Shown: positions 1 to 10,306, counted from the first letter of the stretch. The stretch is DNA of 64,000 nt from Flavobacterium zepuense (GCF_007097145.1 NZ_VJVZ01000006.1:124001-188000), one strand, 5' to 3'. Notes: generated by a model from the sequence alone, not told the origin. Program-made: numbers and translations.

Positions 1-1
1 G

Positions 2-3000
2 AACTCGGGTACTCCGTTAACCATAGGCGAGTGGAACCACGTTGCCATTACCGCAGCGCCGGGCGATGCTATTAAAATGTACATAAATGGCGAACTTAAG
101 GCATCTAACCCGTACACGGCTTATGTTGCCAATACCAACTGGGATTTTGCTTTAGGTACCAGTATAAACTACGGCGGGCAAACGTATTCTATTATGGATG
201 AGTTCCGTATTTGGGATATTGCTAAAACACAGGAACAGATCAACGAGCAGATGCACGCCATTGTTGAGGCAACGGATGAGCACCTTAAGTATAACTTTAC
301 CTTCGATCAGGAAAATACAGGTTCGCTTGTAAACCTTGGTACTATGCCGGGTACGGTTAACTACACCAATGCGCAGATTATTGATGCTACCAGCCCGGTT
401 GCAGAGATAAACGCTGATTTCCCGGATCAGATAGCCGGTAACTGGAGTGTTACTAACGAAACGGTTAACGGTCTTTACGTTAAGAACGATATTGCCAGCT
501 TTATAGAGAACGTGGTTATTAGCCGCGACCTTAATAACGAGATATTAAATCTTGGTACAGCTACAGATACGTTTTATGTAGCGGGTGGCTGGCATTTAAA
601 TGCACTTGGCCTTGCCAGTACTACCGTACAGGCCGACCTTGAAGAGATCTTTGAAAACCCTGAGCAAACTACTGCCCTTGTAGAGGAATATCAGCTTATA
701 AAAGGCGACCCGGCAGGCAACTATGAAGTTGTTGCTACAGGCGTTGCAGAAGGATACAAAGTAGATTTTGAGAACGTTTCTTTAGACCTTGGTAACTACT
801 ACCTTGCCTTTACTACCGACGTAGATGGTGTAATTGCAGAGCAGGGTGGTGCGATGAAACTTGAGGGTAACCACCAGGTATATATCCCTAAAGAAGGCGT
901 TAATGCAGCCCTTTCGGGAGAGTTTACCGTAGAGATGTGGGGCCGTTTAACACAAACAGCCGGTTCTAACACTAAGCTAGTGGGCTTTACAAACTTCGGC
1001 GGTGGTAATTTTGGCTGGGAAATGGAGTTCCTTAGCAACCAGACCCTGCAAACAATTACAGGCCAGGGCCCGGGTGGTGGCTGGAACTCATTAAACTCAG
1101 ATGTGGTTTGGAACCTTAACGAGTGGAACCACACTGCCGTAACGTTTACACCAAACGGCGAGTTTAAATTCTATATTAACGGCCAACTGGTAGACAGCAT
1201 GCCGGTAACAACGTTCTTTCCGTGTGCTAACGACCTTGCTTTGGGTAAAAACATAGCAAACGGCGCTGCCACGAACAGTAATATAGATGAGTTCCGTATA
1301 TGGACGAAAGCTAAAACAGCCGAGGAAATTCGTGAGGAGATGTATTTAACCATTACAGCCCCTACCGAAGACCTTGCTTACAACTATACCTTTAACCAGG
1401 ACAACAGCGGCTACCTTATAAACAGCGGCTCGCAGGTTGTAGAGGTTGCTTACAGTAATGCATCCATAATACCGGCAACGGGTCCGGTGAGGGATTTAGA
1501 AGGGCCTTTCCGCGATCAGGTGGCCGGTAACTGGAGCGTTATGAACGACCACAGGAACGGTATGTACCTTGCCGAAGAAATTGCCAACGTAGATAACAAC
1601 GTGGTAATAGGTAAAGAGGCAGGTACAGAAATATTGCCACTATCAGGCACTGTTGAGAACGACACACTGTACCTTAACGCCCGCTGGAAATTTGAGTCGC
1701 TTTACGTTGCCGACGGCAGCCCTAAAGTAGACCTTACAGAAGTATTTGAGAACCTTAACGATGTTAATGTGCTTGCCAATACGTATTTCCTTATAAAAGG
1801 AAACCCTTCAGCAGAGTATACCATTGTTGCACAAGGTACTAAAGCTAACAACATTGTAACCTTCCCGCAAATTACATTTGATGAGGAGCCGGTTTACCTT
1901 GCATGGATCAGCGACAGTAACTATCCTGTTGGTACGTTCCCAATCGCTACAGAAAGCTTATGGAAATACAACGACACAGGCGTAGCGCTTGCTGCCGACT
2001 GGAAAACCAACGCTTACGATGATTCTGCTTGGGATTTTGGTAACGGTATCTTAGGTTATGGCGATAATATAGAAAATACCACGCTAAACTTTGGTACTGA
2101 TGCGCAGAACAAATATCCAACCTACTATTTAAGGCACACGTTTAACGTAGAAAATGCCGCACAGTATGGCTCGTTAGTATTTGATGTACTTAGGGATGAT
2201 GGTGTTATAGTATATGTAAACGGTACAGAGGCTTTCAGGATGAATATGCCTGCAGGGGATGTAACGTATAACACCTATGCTTCATCTACAATGAACGGTG
2301 CTGATGAAACTACATTCTTCCAGCAAATAACGGCTAACCTTTTACAGGATGGTGAAAACGTAATTGCAGTGGAGCTTCACCAGGCATCGGCCAGTAGTTC
2401 TGACCTTGGTTTTGATATGCACGTGGGCTTTATGTACCCTCCTTTGGTTGCGGCAGAATATCCTATGCCAAAAGACTCTGAGTGGTATTACCTTGATAAC
2501 GGTACCAGCCTGGACAGTATAGCCTGGACCGCTACTACTTACAACACCCAGCAGTGGGTACATGATGCAGCTCCGTTTGGTTACGGCGACCCTGTAAACA
2601 CAGTAGTGTCTTACGGGCCGGATGCCGCTAATAAATTCATCACTACATATTTTAGCAGGGATATTAACATTGCCCTTGCCGATGTTGCCGATACGGTAGA
2701 ATTTGGCCTTAAACGTGATGATGGTGCCGTGGTTTATGTAAATGGTACAGAGATCTTTAGGGATAATATGCCTGTGGGCGACATTGATTACCTTACACAC
2801 TCAACAACCACCGTAGACGGTGCGGATGAGAACCGCTACTTTATATACCAGCTTCCTAAAACTATTTTCCAGGAAGGCCTTAACAGGGTATCGGTAGAGA
2901 TACACAACCGCGATGCATCAAGCTCTGACAGTAAATTTGATATGTACATCAGGGACGCTGTAGATCTTTCGGTAGAATGTGATGAACCGCATATTGCATG

Positions 3001-4804
3001 CTTTACATCCATTAACCCAACCGGGCAAACCACCAATCTTCTTATCCCGCAGGAACACCGTTTCCAGCTGATATACAAAGAGGGCAGTGCATATACCAAT
3101 GGTTCGGGCAACGTACCGGGTAACCACGATTACACGGCTTATGTGCCTATTGAAGGCAGCAGTGTTTTAGGACACCTTTCGGTTAATCACGAAAATAATC
3201 CGGGTGGTGTGTCAATGTTGAATCTGCATTTAGATGAAGACGACTTCTTATGGAGTGTAGATGCCTCTAAACGTGTAGACCTATACAACCAGGACCTTGT
3301 AACTACAAACCGTAACTGCTCTGGTGGTACAACGCCTTGGGGTACAGTTGTAACATCTGAAGAAGCTACCGATGCAGGCGATGCAAACGGTGATGGCTAC
3401 CAGGATGTGGGATGGCTTGTAGAAATAGACCCTGCTACGGCAATGGTTAAAGAACATGGTAATGGCAAGCAGGAAAAACTTTGGGCTATGGGCCGTATGA
3501 ACCACGAAAATGTGGTTGTTAAAGGCGATGGTACTGCTGCTTACTATGGCGAAGATGGTAACACGCATTGTGTGTACAAATTTGTACCTACAACTCCGGG
3601 TCAGTTATACTCTGGTGCTGTTTATGTACTTAAGTTAGATTTACCATTATCGTCAGATGAGCCAAGCTCTTCTACCGCTACATGGGTACAGGTGCCTAAC
3701 ACTACGCAGGCCGACCGTAACAACCTTAACATCGTTGCCGGCCAACTGGGCGGTACTAACTTTAATGGTGTTGAAGATTGCGAAATAAGCCCATTAGACG
3801 GCAAAGTGTACTTTACCTCTAAAGGTAAGAACCGTGTGTACCGCTTTAAAGATGATGGTACTACGGTATCAGAATTTGAAGTGTTTGTAGGCGGTATGTC
3901 ATATCCTATAACTACAGGCTCAGGTGTTGTAACCGAGGCTTGGGGCGATGGTAATGATAACCTTGTGTTTGATAACAAAGGTAACCTTTGGATATGCCAG
4001 GATGGTGGCTTAAACTACATTTGGGTAGTAAGGCCGGACCACAGGCAGGATAACCCTGATGTATTAATACATTCGTCTATGCCTGCGGGTGCTGAGCCAA
4101 CAGGGCTTACCTTTACTCCGGATTATAAGTATGGTTTCTTCTCGATACAGCACCCTAACGGTAACAATGCCCAGCAGGTAGATGCTACAATGGGCCAGGT
4201 AAACTTTAATGCTTCGGCAAGTTTAGTGTTCTCATTACAGCAATTCCTTGGAGCACAGGCTCCGGTGGCTGATTTCGTAGCCGATGATGTTGTGGTTGCA
4301 ACAGGCCAGTCGGTAACCTTTACCGATATGAGTACGCATAACCCAACTGCATGGCAGTGGACGTTTGAAGGTGGTACACCGGCAACCTCTACAGAGGAAT
4401 CTCCGGTAGTTACTTACGCCGCACCGGGTACGTATGATGTTACGCTGGTTGCCAGCAACGCAGCGGGTACAGCTGCAGCAATGCTTAAAACAGAGTACAT
4501 ACTTGTAGAAACTACAACAGGGCTTAACAACCCGGCTGAGTTAGGAAACGTAAGTTTATACCCTAACCCAACTACAGGTAAAGTTACTATTCAGCTTAAT
4601 GGCGCGGCGGCCGGTAAAGACGTTTCGGTTGAGGTATACGACCTTCTTGGAAGGAAAGTAACCGAGATCAAAAACCTTACTACTATCGGCGCAAGCCAGA
4701 AAATTGAGGTTGACCTTTCTGCCTTTGCAGGTGAGCAGGTATTTATCATCCAGCTTCATGTGGGCGATGCTACCGGCAGCTACAAATTGCTTAAAGTAAA
4801 ATAA
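2..4804 (+). CDS. Very large T9SS-secreted LamG / PhoX(DUF839)-like / PKD protein, 5'-truncated by the window
   Basis: The reading frame is open to the left edge, and the first codons already encode a LamG core (EWNHVAITAAPGD), so the true start lies outside. Counting from the first internal Met (position 77, 1575 residues), I see the end of a LamG/concanavalin-like domain (1-85), a spacer module beginning DFPDQIAGNWSV (about 115-255), a second LamG (256-447) and a second copy of the spacer (DQVAGNWSV). Two tandem beta-sandwich modules follow at about 625-960, each with a DDG.VVYVNGTE motif. Then come a region resembling the PhoX/DUF839 family (about 971-1390; NHENNPGG, GRMNHENVVVKGDG), a PKD domain (1395-1476) and a T9SS type A sorting domain (LYPNPTTGKVTIQL, 1488-1575). 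Expected at the cell surface or secreted. The phosphatase-like activity is inferred from family resemblance only. Confidence 0.9.
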   Translation, partial: NSGTPLTIGEWNHVAITAAPGDAIKMYINGELKASNPYTAYVANTNWDFALGTSINYGGQTYSIMDEFRIWDIAKTQEQINEQMHAIVEATDEHLKYNFTFDQENTGSLVNLGTMPGTVNYTNAQIIDATSPVAEINADFPDQIAGNWSVTNETVNGLYVKNDIASFIENVVISRDLNNEILNLGTATDTFYVAGGWHLNALGLASTTVQADLEEIFENPEQTTALVEEYQLIKGDPAGNYEVVATGVAEGYKVDFENVSLDLGNYYLAFTTDVDGVIAEQGGAMKLEGNHQVYIPKEGVNAALSGEFTVEMWGRLTQTAGSNTKLVGFTNFGGGNFGWEMEFLSNQTLQTITGQGPGGGWNSLNSDVVWNLNEWNHTAVTFTPNGEFKFYINGQLVDSMPVTTFFPCANDLALGKNIANGAATNSNIDEFRIWTKAKTAEEIREEMYLTITAPTEDLAYNYTFNQDNSGYLINSGSQVVEVAYSNASIIPATGPVRDLEGPFRDQVAGNWSVMNDHRNGMYLAEEIANVDNNVVIGKEAGTEILPLSGTVENDTLYLNARWKFESLYVADGSPKVDLTEVFENLNDVNVLANTYFLIKGNPSAEYTIVAQGTKANNIVTFPQITFDEEPVYLAWISDSNYPVGTFPIATESLWKYNDTGVALAADWKTNAYDDSAWDFGNGILGYGDNIENTTLNFGTDAQNKYPTYYLRHTFNVENAAQYGSLVFDVLRDDGVIVYVNGTEAFRMNMPAGDVTYNTYASSTMNGADETTFFQQITANLLQDGENVIAVELHQASASSSDLGFDMHVGFMYPPLVAAEYPMPKDSEWYYLDNGTSLDSIAWTATTYNTQQWVHDAAPFGYGDPVNTVVSYGPDAANKFITTYFSRDINIALADVADTVEFGLKRDDGAVVYVNGTEIFRDNMPVGDIDYLTHSTTTVDGADENRYFIYQLPKTIFQEGLNRVSVEIHNRDASSSDSKFDMYIRDAVDLSVECDEPHIACFTSINPTGQTTNLLIPQEHRFQLIYKEGSAYTNGSGNVPGNHDYTAYVPIEGSSVLGHLSVNHENNPGGVSMLNLHLDEDDFLWSVDASKRVDLYNQDLVTTNRNCSGGTTPWGTVVTSEEATDAGDANGDGYQDVGWLVEIDPATAMVKEHGNGKQEKLWAMGRMNHENVVVKGDGTAAYYGEDGNTHCVYKFVPTTPGQLYSGAVYVLKLDLPLSSDEPSSSTATWVQVPNTTQADRNNLNIVAGQLGGTNFNGVEDCEISPLDGKVYFTSKGKNRVYRFKDDGTTVSEFEVFVGGMSYPITTGSGVVTEAWGDGNDNLVFDNKGNLWICQDGGLNYIWVVRPDHRQDNPDVLIHSSMPAGAEPTGLTFTPDYKYGFFSIQHPNGNNAQQVDATMGQVNFNASASLVFSLQQFLGAQAPVADFVADDVVVATGQSVTFTDMSTHNPTAWQWTFEGGTPATSTEESPVVTYAAPGTYDVTLVASNAAGTAAAMLKTEYILVETTTGLNNPAELGNVSLYPNPTTGKVTIQLNGAAAGKDVSVEVYDLLGRKVTEIKNLTTIGASQKIEVDLSAFAGEQVFIIQLHVGDATGSYKLLKVK

Positions 4805-4824
4805 ACTATAGTTTATTAAACAGT

Positions 4825-4854
4825 GAAAGCCGGCTTATGCCGGCTTTCTTTTTT
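4825..4854 (+). terminator. Rho-independent terminator of the large T9SS gene
   Basis: A perfect 10-bp stem (GAAAGCCGGC / GCCGGCTTTC) with a TTAT loop is followed directly by a run of T residues. It starts 20 bases after the stop codon. Confidence 0.9.
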
Positions 4855-4900
4855 ATGTTTAAATGATTCTTTCAGAATAACAATTATTGTAGTCACTGTT

Positions 4901-4941
4901 CGTCATCCTGAGTGAAACCCAGTGTAGTCGCAGAGTCTTTC
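4901..4941. repeat. GTCATCCTGAG-type short intergenic element
   Basis: It begins CGTCATCCTGAG and continues with a degenerate GTAGTCGCAGAGTCTTTCG tail. A related copy occurs near 16286-16323. This looks like a non-coding dispersed element of the kind common between Bacteroidota genes. Confidence 0.5.
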
Positions 4942-5010
4942 GTGCTAATTGGCATTCCCTTGCTTTGGTGGGGTGCCCATAGGATGGTTTGGTTTATACC
5001 GCAATGAACC

Positions 5011-5046
5011 ACCCCGGCTTTCAGCCACCCCTCCAAAGGAGGGGAT
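5011..5046. repeat. Intergenic palindromic element with CCCCTCC-AAA-GGAGGGG core
   Basis: Bases 5028-5044 form a perfect 7-bp inverted repeat with an AAA loop, preceded by CCCCGGCTTTCAGCCA. There is no T-tract on either side, so it is a poor terminator. I recognise this as a recurrent flavobacterial intergenic sequence. The 284-base gap 4805-5088 holds the terminator, the GTCATCCTGAG element and this palindrome, and I see no gene in it. Confidence 0.5.
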
Positions 5047-5088
5047 ACCATGATTACTATTATCCGAGTAATTCGCGATTAATAATCA

Positions 5089-7866
5089 CTACACCTTGGC
5101 TAAAAACTGTCGCAACACATATTGCAAAATACCCTCATTCCTGTAATATTCTATCTCTATCTGGGAATCCAGCCTTGCAATAACGCGGAATTTTTTAGTA
5201 ACGCTATCCGGCCCAACCGCTACAACTTCCAGTTCTTTTAGCGGCCTAACATCATTGGCAATGCCATAAATGCTAAACTGCTCTTTACCGGTAAGGCCAA
5301 GGGTTTCGGCATTTTGCCCCGGTAGGTACTGCATAGGCAAAACGCCCATACCCACAAGGTTACTGCGGTGTATACGCTCGTAGCCTTCGGCAAGTACGGC
5401 TTTAACCCCAAGCAAAAAGGTACCCTTAGCAGCCCAGTCACGCGATGACCCACTGCCATACTCTTTACCCGCCAGTATTACCAGTGGTATCTTAGCTTCT
5501 TTATATTTAACCGATGCATCATACACACTCATTTCTTCGCCTGTAGGTAAAAATTTGGTGTAGCCGCCTTCGCGGTCTGCAAGCTTGTTTTTAATACGCA
5601 CGTTCGCAAACGTACCGCGAATCATAACCTCGTCATGTCCACGGCGCGAACCGTAAGAGTTAAAATCGGCTTTAGCCACGCCACGGCTCAATAGGTATTT
5701 ACCCGTGGCAGATGCCTCGCCATACGATCCTGCAGGCGAAATATGGTCGGTAGTAATACTGTCGCCCAGGTCTAACAAAACATTGGCATGCTCAATATCT
5801 TTTAAAGGCTGAGGTTCTTCGGGCAGGTCTTTAAAGAACGGCGCTTCCTTAATATAAGTAGAGGCCTCATCCCAAACATAAATTTTTTCATCGGGAACCT
5901 GCAGGTTTTGCCATATCTCGTTACCTTCAAAAATAGTATCATAACTGTTGGCAAATTGCGTAGGGGAGAGCACATCGCGCATAATAGTATTGATCTCATC
6001 GTCGCTCGGCCAGATGTCTTTTAAGAAAACCGGCTGCTGGTTAGGGTCGTAGCTAATGGGCTCGTTAAGCAAATCAACATCTACACGGCCGGCAATGGCA
6101 TAGGCTACAACAAGCATGGGCGACATTAAAAAGTTCATTTTAATTTGCGGGTGTATCCTTGCTTCAAAATTACGGTTACCTGATAATACCGATGCCGCAA
6201 CAAGGTCGTGGTCTTCTATAGCCTTGGCTATGTGTGCCGGCAGCGGCCCCGAGTTACCGATACACGATGTACAGCCGTAACCCACAATGTGGAATTTCAT
6301 AGCTTCCAGGTCATCCAGCAGGTCGGCTTTAATAAGGTAATCCGTTACCACCTTAGAGCCCGGCGCTAACGATGTCTTAACCCACGGCTTTACATCAAGG
6401 CCATGCTCGCGGGCTTTACGCGCCACAAGCCCGGCACCTATCATAACATAGGGGTTAGAGGTATTGGTACACGATGTTATGGCGGCGATAACCACTGATC
6501 CGTCCGACAGCATAAACTGCTCCTGCCCAACGGTTACTGCAACTACCTTCATACCATCTTCCACCTTTTCCTCAATCTTGGTTTCGGGTGGCATTGGGGT
6601 TTCGGTAGTAATGGGCAGGGCGCTGCCGCCTTCGGCATACCAGCGGGTAAGCTGGCCCTGTGGCTTAACATACTTGCGCCCAAAGGAGGTATGCAGTAAA
6701 TCAATAAATTTTTCCTGGAAATTTTTAAGCAATATCTTGTCCTGCGGCCTTTTAGGTCCGGATACGGTAGGCTCTATAGTGTTGAGGTCGAGCTCTAAAA
6801 TATCGGTATAGGTAATGCTTTCGTTACCGGTACGCCACAACATGTTGGCCTTGCAGTAGTCTTCCACCAGTTTAACCTGGTCTTCAGACCGGTTAGTGGT
6901 ACGCATGTACTCCAGCGTTTTATCATCAATAGGGAAATAGGTAACGGTACAGCCAAACTCCGGCGACATATTACCAATAGTAGCCCTGTCAGGTACGGTA
7001 AGGTTATCCAACCCATCGCCAAAAACCTCTACAAACTTGCCTACAACGCCATATCTCCTCAGGAGTTCGGCAATAGTAAGCACCATATCGGTAGCGGTAG
7101 AGCCCAGCGGGATTTTACCCGTTAACCTTAGCCCGATAACCTCGGGCATGATAAAGTAAATGGGCTGGCCTAAAATGGCGGCTTCGGCCTCTATACCGCC
7201 CACACCCCAGGCAATCACGCCAATACCGTTAACCATAGGGGTGTGGCTATCGGTACCCACAAGGGTATCGGGGAAGATCTCTCCATTTCGCTCTATAACC
7301 CCTTTAGACAGGTACTCTAAGTTTACCTGGTGGCAAATGCCCATGCCCGGCGGTACCACGCTAAAATTACTGAACGATTTTTGCGCCCACTTTAAAAACT
7401 GGTAACGCTCCTGGTTGCGCTGGTACTCCTCATCCATATTGCGCTGGTAGGCATAGCCGGTACCAAAATAATCTACCTGAACCGAGTGGTCTATAACCAG
7501 GTCTACCGGTATGAGGGGGTTAATGGCATCGGGGTTTTTGCCTTTTCGGGCAACTTCGGCACGCAGGGAGGCGATATCTACCACGGCGGGTACACCGGTA
7601 AAATCCTGCATTAGTACACGGGCGGGTTTAAAAGGGATATCTTTATCTGATGCTTCTGGTTTCCAGTTAAGGATGGTTTCGATGTTTTCTTTGGTGATGG
7701 CGAAATCATCAAAATTTCGTAACACGTTTTCAAGCAGGATCCTTATAGAAAAGGGCATCTTCTCAATGTTGAATCCCTTTGCCTGCATTTCTGCCAGGCT
7801 GTAGTAGGTAAAAGTTCCGTTTTTTGTATTGAGCAACTTCTTTATCTCATAAATATCGTTTGACAT
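5089..7866 (-). CDS. acnA: Aconitate hydratase (aconitase A type)
   Basis: Catalyses citrate-isocitrate isomerisation in the TCA cycle, in the cytoplasm. At 925 residues it fits the AcnA/IRP-type monomeric aconitases. The three [4Fe-4S] ligands are visible: C466 in AAITSCTNTSNP, and C532 and C535 in GYGCTSCIGNSGP. Other hallmarks are LVGTDSHTPMVNGIG (about 202-216), SNLVGMGVLP, and a swivel domain with DSITTDHISPAG and GSGSSRDWAAKG near the C-terminus. The ATG start gives a typical N-terminus (YEIKKLLNTKNGTFTYYSL). It is transcribed alone; the 352-base upstream gap separates it from the divergent M1 peptidase gene. Confidence 0.97.
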   Translation of the reverse strand: MSNDIYEIKKLLNTKNGTFTYYSLAEMQAKGFNIEKMPFSIRILLENVLRNFDDFAITKENIETILNWKPEASDKDIPFKPARVLMQDFTGVPAVVDIASLRAEVARKGKNPDAINPLIPVDLVIDHSVQVDYFGTGYAYQRNMDEEYQRNQERYQFLKWAQKSFSNFSVVPPGMGICHQVNLEYLSKGVIERNGEIFPDTLVGTDSHTPMVNGIGVIAWGVGGIEAEAAILGQPIYFIMPEVIGLRLTGKIPLGSTATDMVLTIAELLRRYGVVGKFVEVFGDGLDNLTVPDRATIGNMSPEFGCTVTYFPIDDKTLEYMRTTNRSEDQVKLVEDYCKANMLWRTGNESITYTDILELDLNTIEPTVSGPKRPQDKILLKNFQEKFIDLLHTSFGRKYVKPQGQLTRWYAEGGSALPITTETPMPPETKIEEKVEDGMKVVAVTVGQEQFMLSDGSVVIAAITSCTNTSNPYVMIGAGLVARKAREHGLDVKPWVKTSLAPGSKVVTDYLIKADLLDDLEAMKFHIVGYGCTSCIGNSGPLPAHIAKAIEDHDLVAASVLSGNRNFEARIHPQIKMNFLMSPMLVVAYAIAGRVDVDLLNEPISYDPNQQPVFLKDIWPSDDEINTIMRDVLSPTQFANSYDTIFEGNEIWQNLQVPDEKIYVWDEASTYIKEAPFFKDLPEEPQPLKDIEHANVLLDLGDSITTDHISPAGSYGEASATGKYLLSRGVAKADFNSYGSRRGHDEVMIRGTFANVRIKNKLADREGGYTKFLPTGEEMSVYDASVKYKEAKIPLVILAGKEYGSGSSRDWAAKGTFLLGVKAVLAEGYERIHRSNLVGMGVLPMQYLPGQNAETLGLTGKEQFSIYGIANDVRPLKELEVVAVGPDSVTKKFRVIARLDSQIEIEYYRNEGILQYVLRQFLAKV

Positions 7867-8218
7867 AATACTGGTAATTTTTATTAGTTTTTGTTTGCCA
7901 TAAGTTAGTAAGAATTCTTTTATGATTGATGGGTTTTAACTATAAAATTTGTTTAACACATTGCTGCTTAAATCTTTATACTTTATTAGAAAATACACAT
8001 TTTATGCCATTAAAATTTTGACATTGATAATCAACGGTTTAAAATATTAAAGTGCTTTATGATGACTGCATATCGCAAAACAGAAAATAAAATTTACGAT
8101 ATATCGTTAATTCTAAAGCTTAACTGTTGTATAAATACTGAAACCCGGAATCCAATTGTGAAAAATTAAGCAGTTTTGGTGGCTGTATTTATGTAGTTTT
8201 GTAAAAAATACCATTGTA
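7867..8218. other. Divergent intergenic region between acnA and the M1 peptidase
   Basis: This 352-base AT-rich gap must hold the promoters of both divergent genes. On the right side I recognise one -7 element (8194-8201). I see no convincing motif for acnA, no RNA gene and no ORF of note. Confidence 0.5.
8194..8201 (+). promoter_or_regulatory. Bacteroidota -7 promoter element for the M1 peptidase gene
   Basis: TAGTTTTG matches TAnnTTTG and ends 17 bases before the ATG. A TTTG at 8175-8178 could be the -33 box, although the 15-base spacer is shorter than usual. Confidence 0.5.
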
Positions 8219-10306
8219 ATGAAAGCCTGCCTACAAGCCCTTATTTTACTTTTTGCCACCGTTAGTTTTGCACAGCAGAGTCAGCAATTAAAAGATGTCG
8301 ACTTTAAAACGGTGCATGCCATACTATCTTTTGATGTAGCTAAAAAGCAGGTAATGGGCACGGTAACCTATGATTTTGAGGTGCTTAACAAACCCGATAC
8401 CATTTATATTGATGCCCACAACATGCAGTTTAACGATGTTATGGTTAACGGCAAGAAGAAAACAGGTTGGGCAGCATCAGGCAAGGCATTAAAGCTATTT
8501 AAAGGCTTTAAAAAAGGTGAAAACAAACTGACTTTCAACTATGTAGCGAACCCAAAACAAACATTGTATTATGTTCAGGATGGGGAGAATAACCAGCTCT
8601 GGACACAGGGGCAGGGTAAATATACCAGCCACTGGCTGCCCAGCTTTGATGATGTAAATGAGAAGGTTATCTTTAATTTATCGGTTATTTTTGATAAGGA
8701 TTATGAGGTGCTTGCGAATGGTATTTTAAAAGATAAATCGGTTAACGGTGCCCTCCAGCAATGGAACTACCAGATGCAAAAGCCCATGAGCAGCTACCTT
8801 GCCATGCTGGCAATTGGCAAGTACACCAAACAAACCGAAACTACCGCAAGTGGCACACCGTTAGAGTTTTACATACGCCCGGAGGATAACGATAAGTTTG
8901 AACCTACCTACCGTTACAGCAAGCGCATCTTCGATTTTTTTGAGCGCGAAATAGGGGTTAAGTATCCCTGGGGTATTTACCGCCAGGTGCCTGTGCTCGA
9001 CTTTTTGTATGCCGGCATGGAGAACACTACCAGTACCATTTTTAGCCAGGATTTTGTGGTAGATAGTACCGGTTTTAACGACCGCACTTATATCAATGTA
9101 AATGCGCATGAGCTCGCACACCAATGGTTTGGCGACCTTATTACAGCCCAAAGTGGCATACATCACTGGCTGCAGGAGGGTTTTGCAACGTATTATGCAC
9201 TGCTTGCCGAGCAGGAGCTTTTTGGCGAAGACCACTTTAATTACGAACTGTACCAGATTGCCGAGCGCCTGCAACAGGTGGCCAAAACCGATACTATTCC
9301 TGTTATGAACGAGAAGGCCAGTTCGCTTTCGTTTTACCAAAAAGGGGCTTGGGCACTGCACACACTTAGGGAAGGCGTTGGCCATGAAGCGTTTAAGGCG
9401 GCTGTTAAAAACTACCTTGAAAAATATTCGTTTAAAAATGTAAATACCGATGAGTTTTTAGCTGAGATCAATAAGGTATCCGCTTATGATACAGCTTCTT
9501 TTAAAAAGCGCTGGCTTGAAACCGGCGGTTTTGAAGTAGATGAAGCCTTGGCATTGCTAAACAAGAACAAGTTCATGCAGCAGTACTTTTTACTGGGCCA
9601 ACAACAGGAAAAACCTTTTACAGATGTAAAAGATACGTACAGGGACATATTAGCATCAGATGCTTTTTACCCTATAAAGGAGGAAGTTATATTCCAGATG
9701 GCAAAAGTGCCCTTTGCGCAAAAGGCCGATTTGATACGCCTTGCCATGAAAAGCAATGAAACAAAGGTTAGGCAGGCAGTAGCACGTACGGTAACTACCA
9801 TTCCGCCTGATTTTTACGAGGAATATAAAACCTTTTTAAAAGACTACTCTTATGTTACCCGCGAGGTGGCGCTTAATATTTTATGCAGCCGTTTCCCAGA
9901 TAAAATGGCCGACTTTTTAAATGCTTCACATACCTGGGAGGGCTTTAATGACAAGAATTTGAGGATATTATGGCTATCACAGGCTTATATGGCAAAAGGC
10001 TACCATGAGGAAGATAAGCCCGAATTTTATGCCGAATTACAGGGGTATGCCTCGCCGCGTTATGAAAGTTCCATCCGCCAGAATGCACTGGCAAACCTGC
10101 TGTACATTGGCAAACCCGATCCAATAGTTTGGGAAAACCTTGTTAATTCAACATTGCACCACAAGTGGCAGTTTGTAAAATATGGTAAAGATAACATCCG
10201 TAAACTACTTAAAAAACAGGGGTATAGAGAGCATTTTCAAAATTTACTACCAGTGCTCAAAGCGCCTGAAAGAAACAAACTGCAACAGCTACTGGACGAA
10301 AAGTAA
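8219..10306 (+). CDS. M1 family metallopeptidase (aminopeptidase N-like), exported
   Basis: A zinc aminopeptidase that removes N-terminal residues from peptides, probably in the periplasm or at the surface. Residues 1-18 form a signal peptide (MKACLQALILLFATVSFAQ). The zinc site is H297-E298-x-x-H301 with E320 exactly 19 residues on, as in gluzincins, and the GMEN exopeptidase motif sits at 266-269. At 695 residues it is shorter than E. coli PepN; the C-terminal part is helical and HEAT-like. The stop codon abuts the stop of the convergent lipocalin-like gene with no bases between. Substrate preference cannot be read from sequence. Confidence 0.93.
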   Translation: MKACLQALILLFATVSFAQQSQQLKDVDFKTVHAILSFDVAKKQVMGTVTYDFEVLNKPDTIYIDAHNMQFNDVMVNGKKKTGWAASGKALKLFKGFKKGENKLTFNYVANPKQTLYYVQDGENNQLWTQGQGKYTSHWLPSFDDVNEKVIFNLSVIFDKDYEVLANGILKDKSVNGALQQWNYQMQKPMSSYLAMLAIGKYTKQTETTASGTPLEFYIRPEDNDKFEPTYRYSKRIFDFFEREIGVKYPWGIYRQVPVLDFLYAGMENTTSTIFSQDFVVDSTGFNDRTYINVNAHELAHQWFGDLITAQSGIHHWLQEGFATYYALLAEQELFGEDHFNYELYQIAERLQQVAKTDTIPVMNEKASSLSFYQKGAWALHTLREGVGHEAFKAAVKNYLEKYSFKNVNTDEFLAEINKVSAYDTASFKKRWLETGGFEVDEALALLNKNKFMQQYFLLGQQQEKPFTDVKDTYRDILASDAFYPIKEEVIFQMAKVPFAQKADLIRLAMKSNETKVRQAVARTVTTIPPDFYEEYKTFLKDYSYVTREVALNILCSRFPDKMADFLNASHTWEGFNDKNLRILWLSQAYMAKGYHEEDKPEFYAELQGYASPRYESSIRQNALANLLYIGKPDPIVWENLVNSTLHHKWQFVKYGKDNIRKLLKKQGYREHFQNLLPVLKAPERNKLQQLLDEK

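Noticed and set aside
2342..4759. Several long antisense frames within the large T9SS gene
   Set aside because: They run opposite a gene with clear domains and strong codon bias, and their translations show no recognisable domains.
5028..5044. CCCCTCC-AAA-GGAGGGG as a terminator for acnA
   Set aside because: There is no T-run on the minus-strand side and it lies about 45 bases away. It looks more like a dispersed element.
8861..9385. 174-codon antisense frame inside the M1 peptidase gene
   Set aside because: It lies opposite the catalytic domain and carries no motifs of its own.
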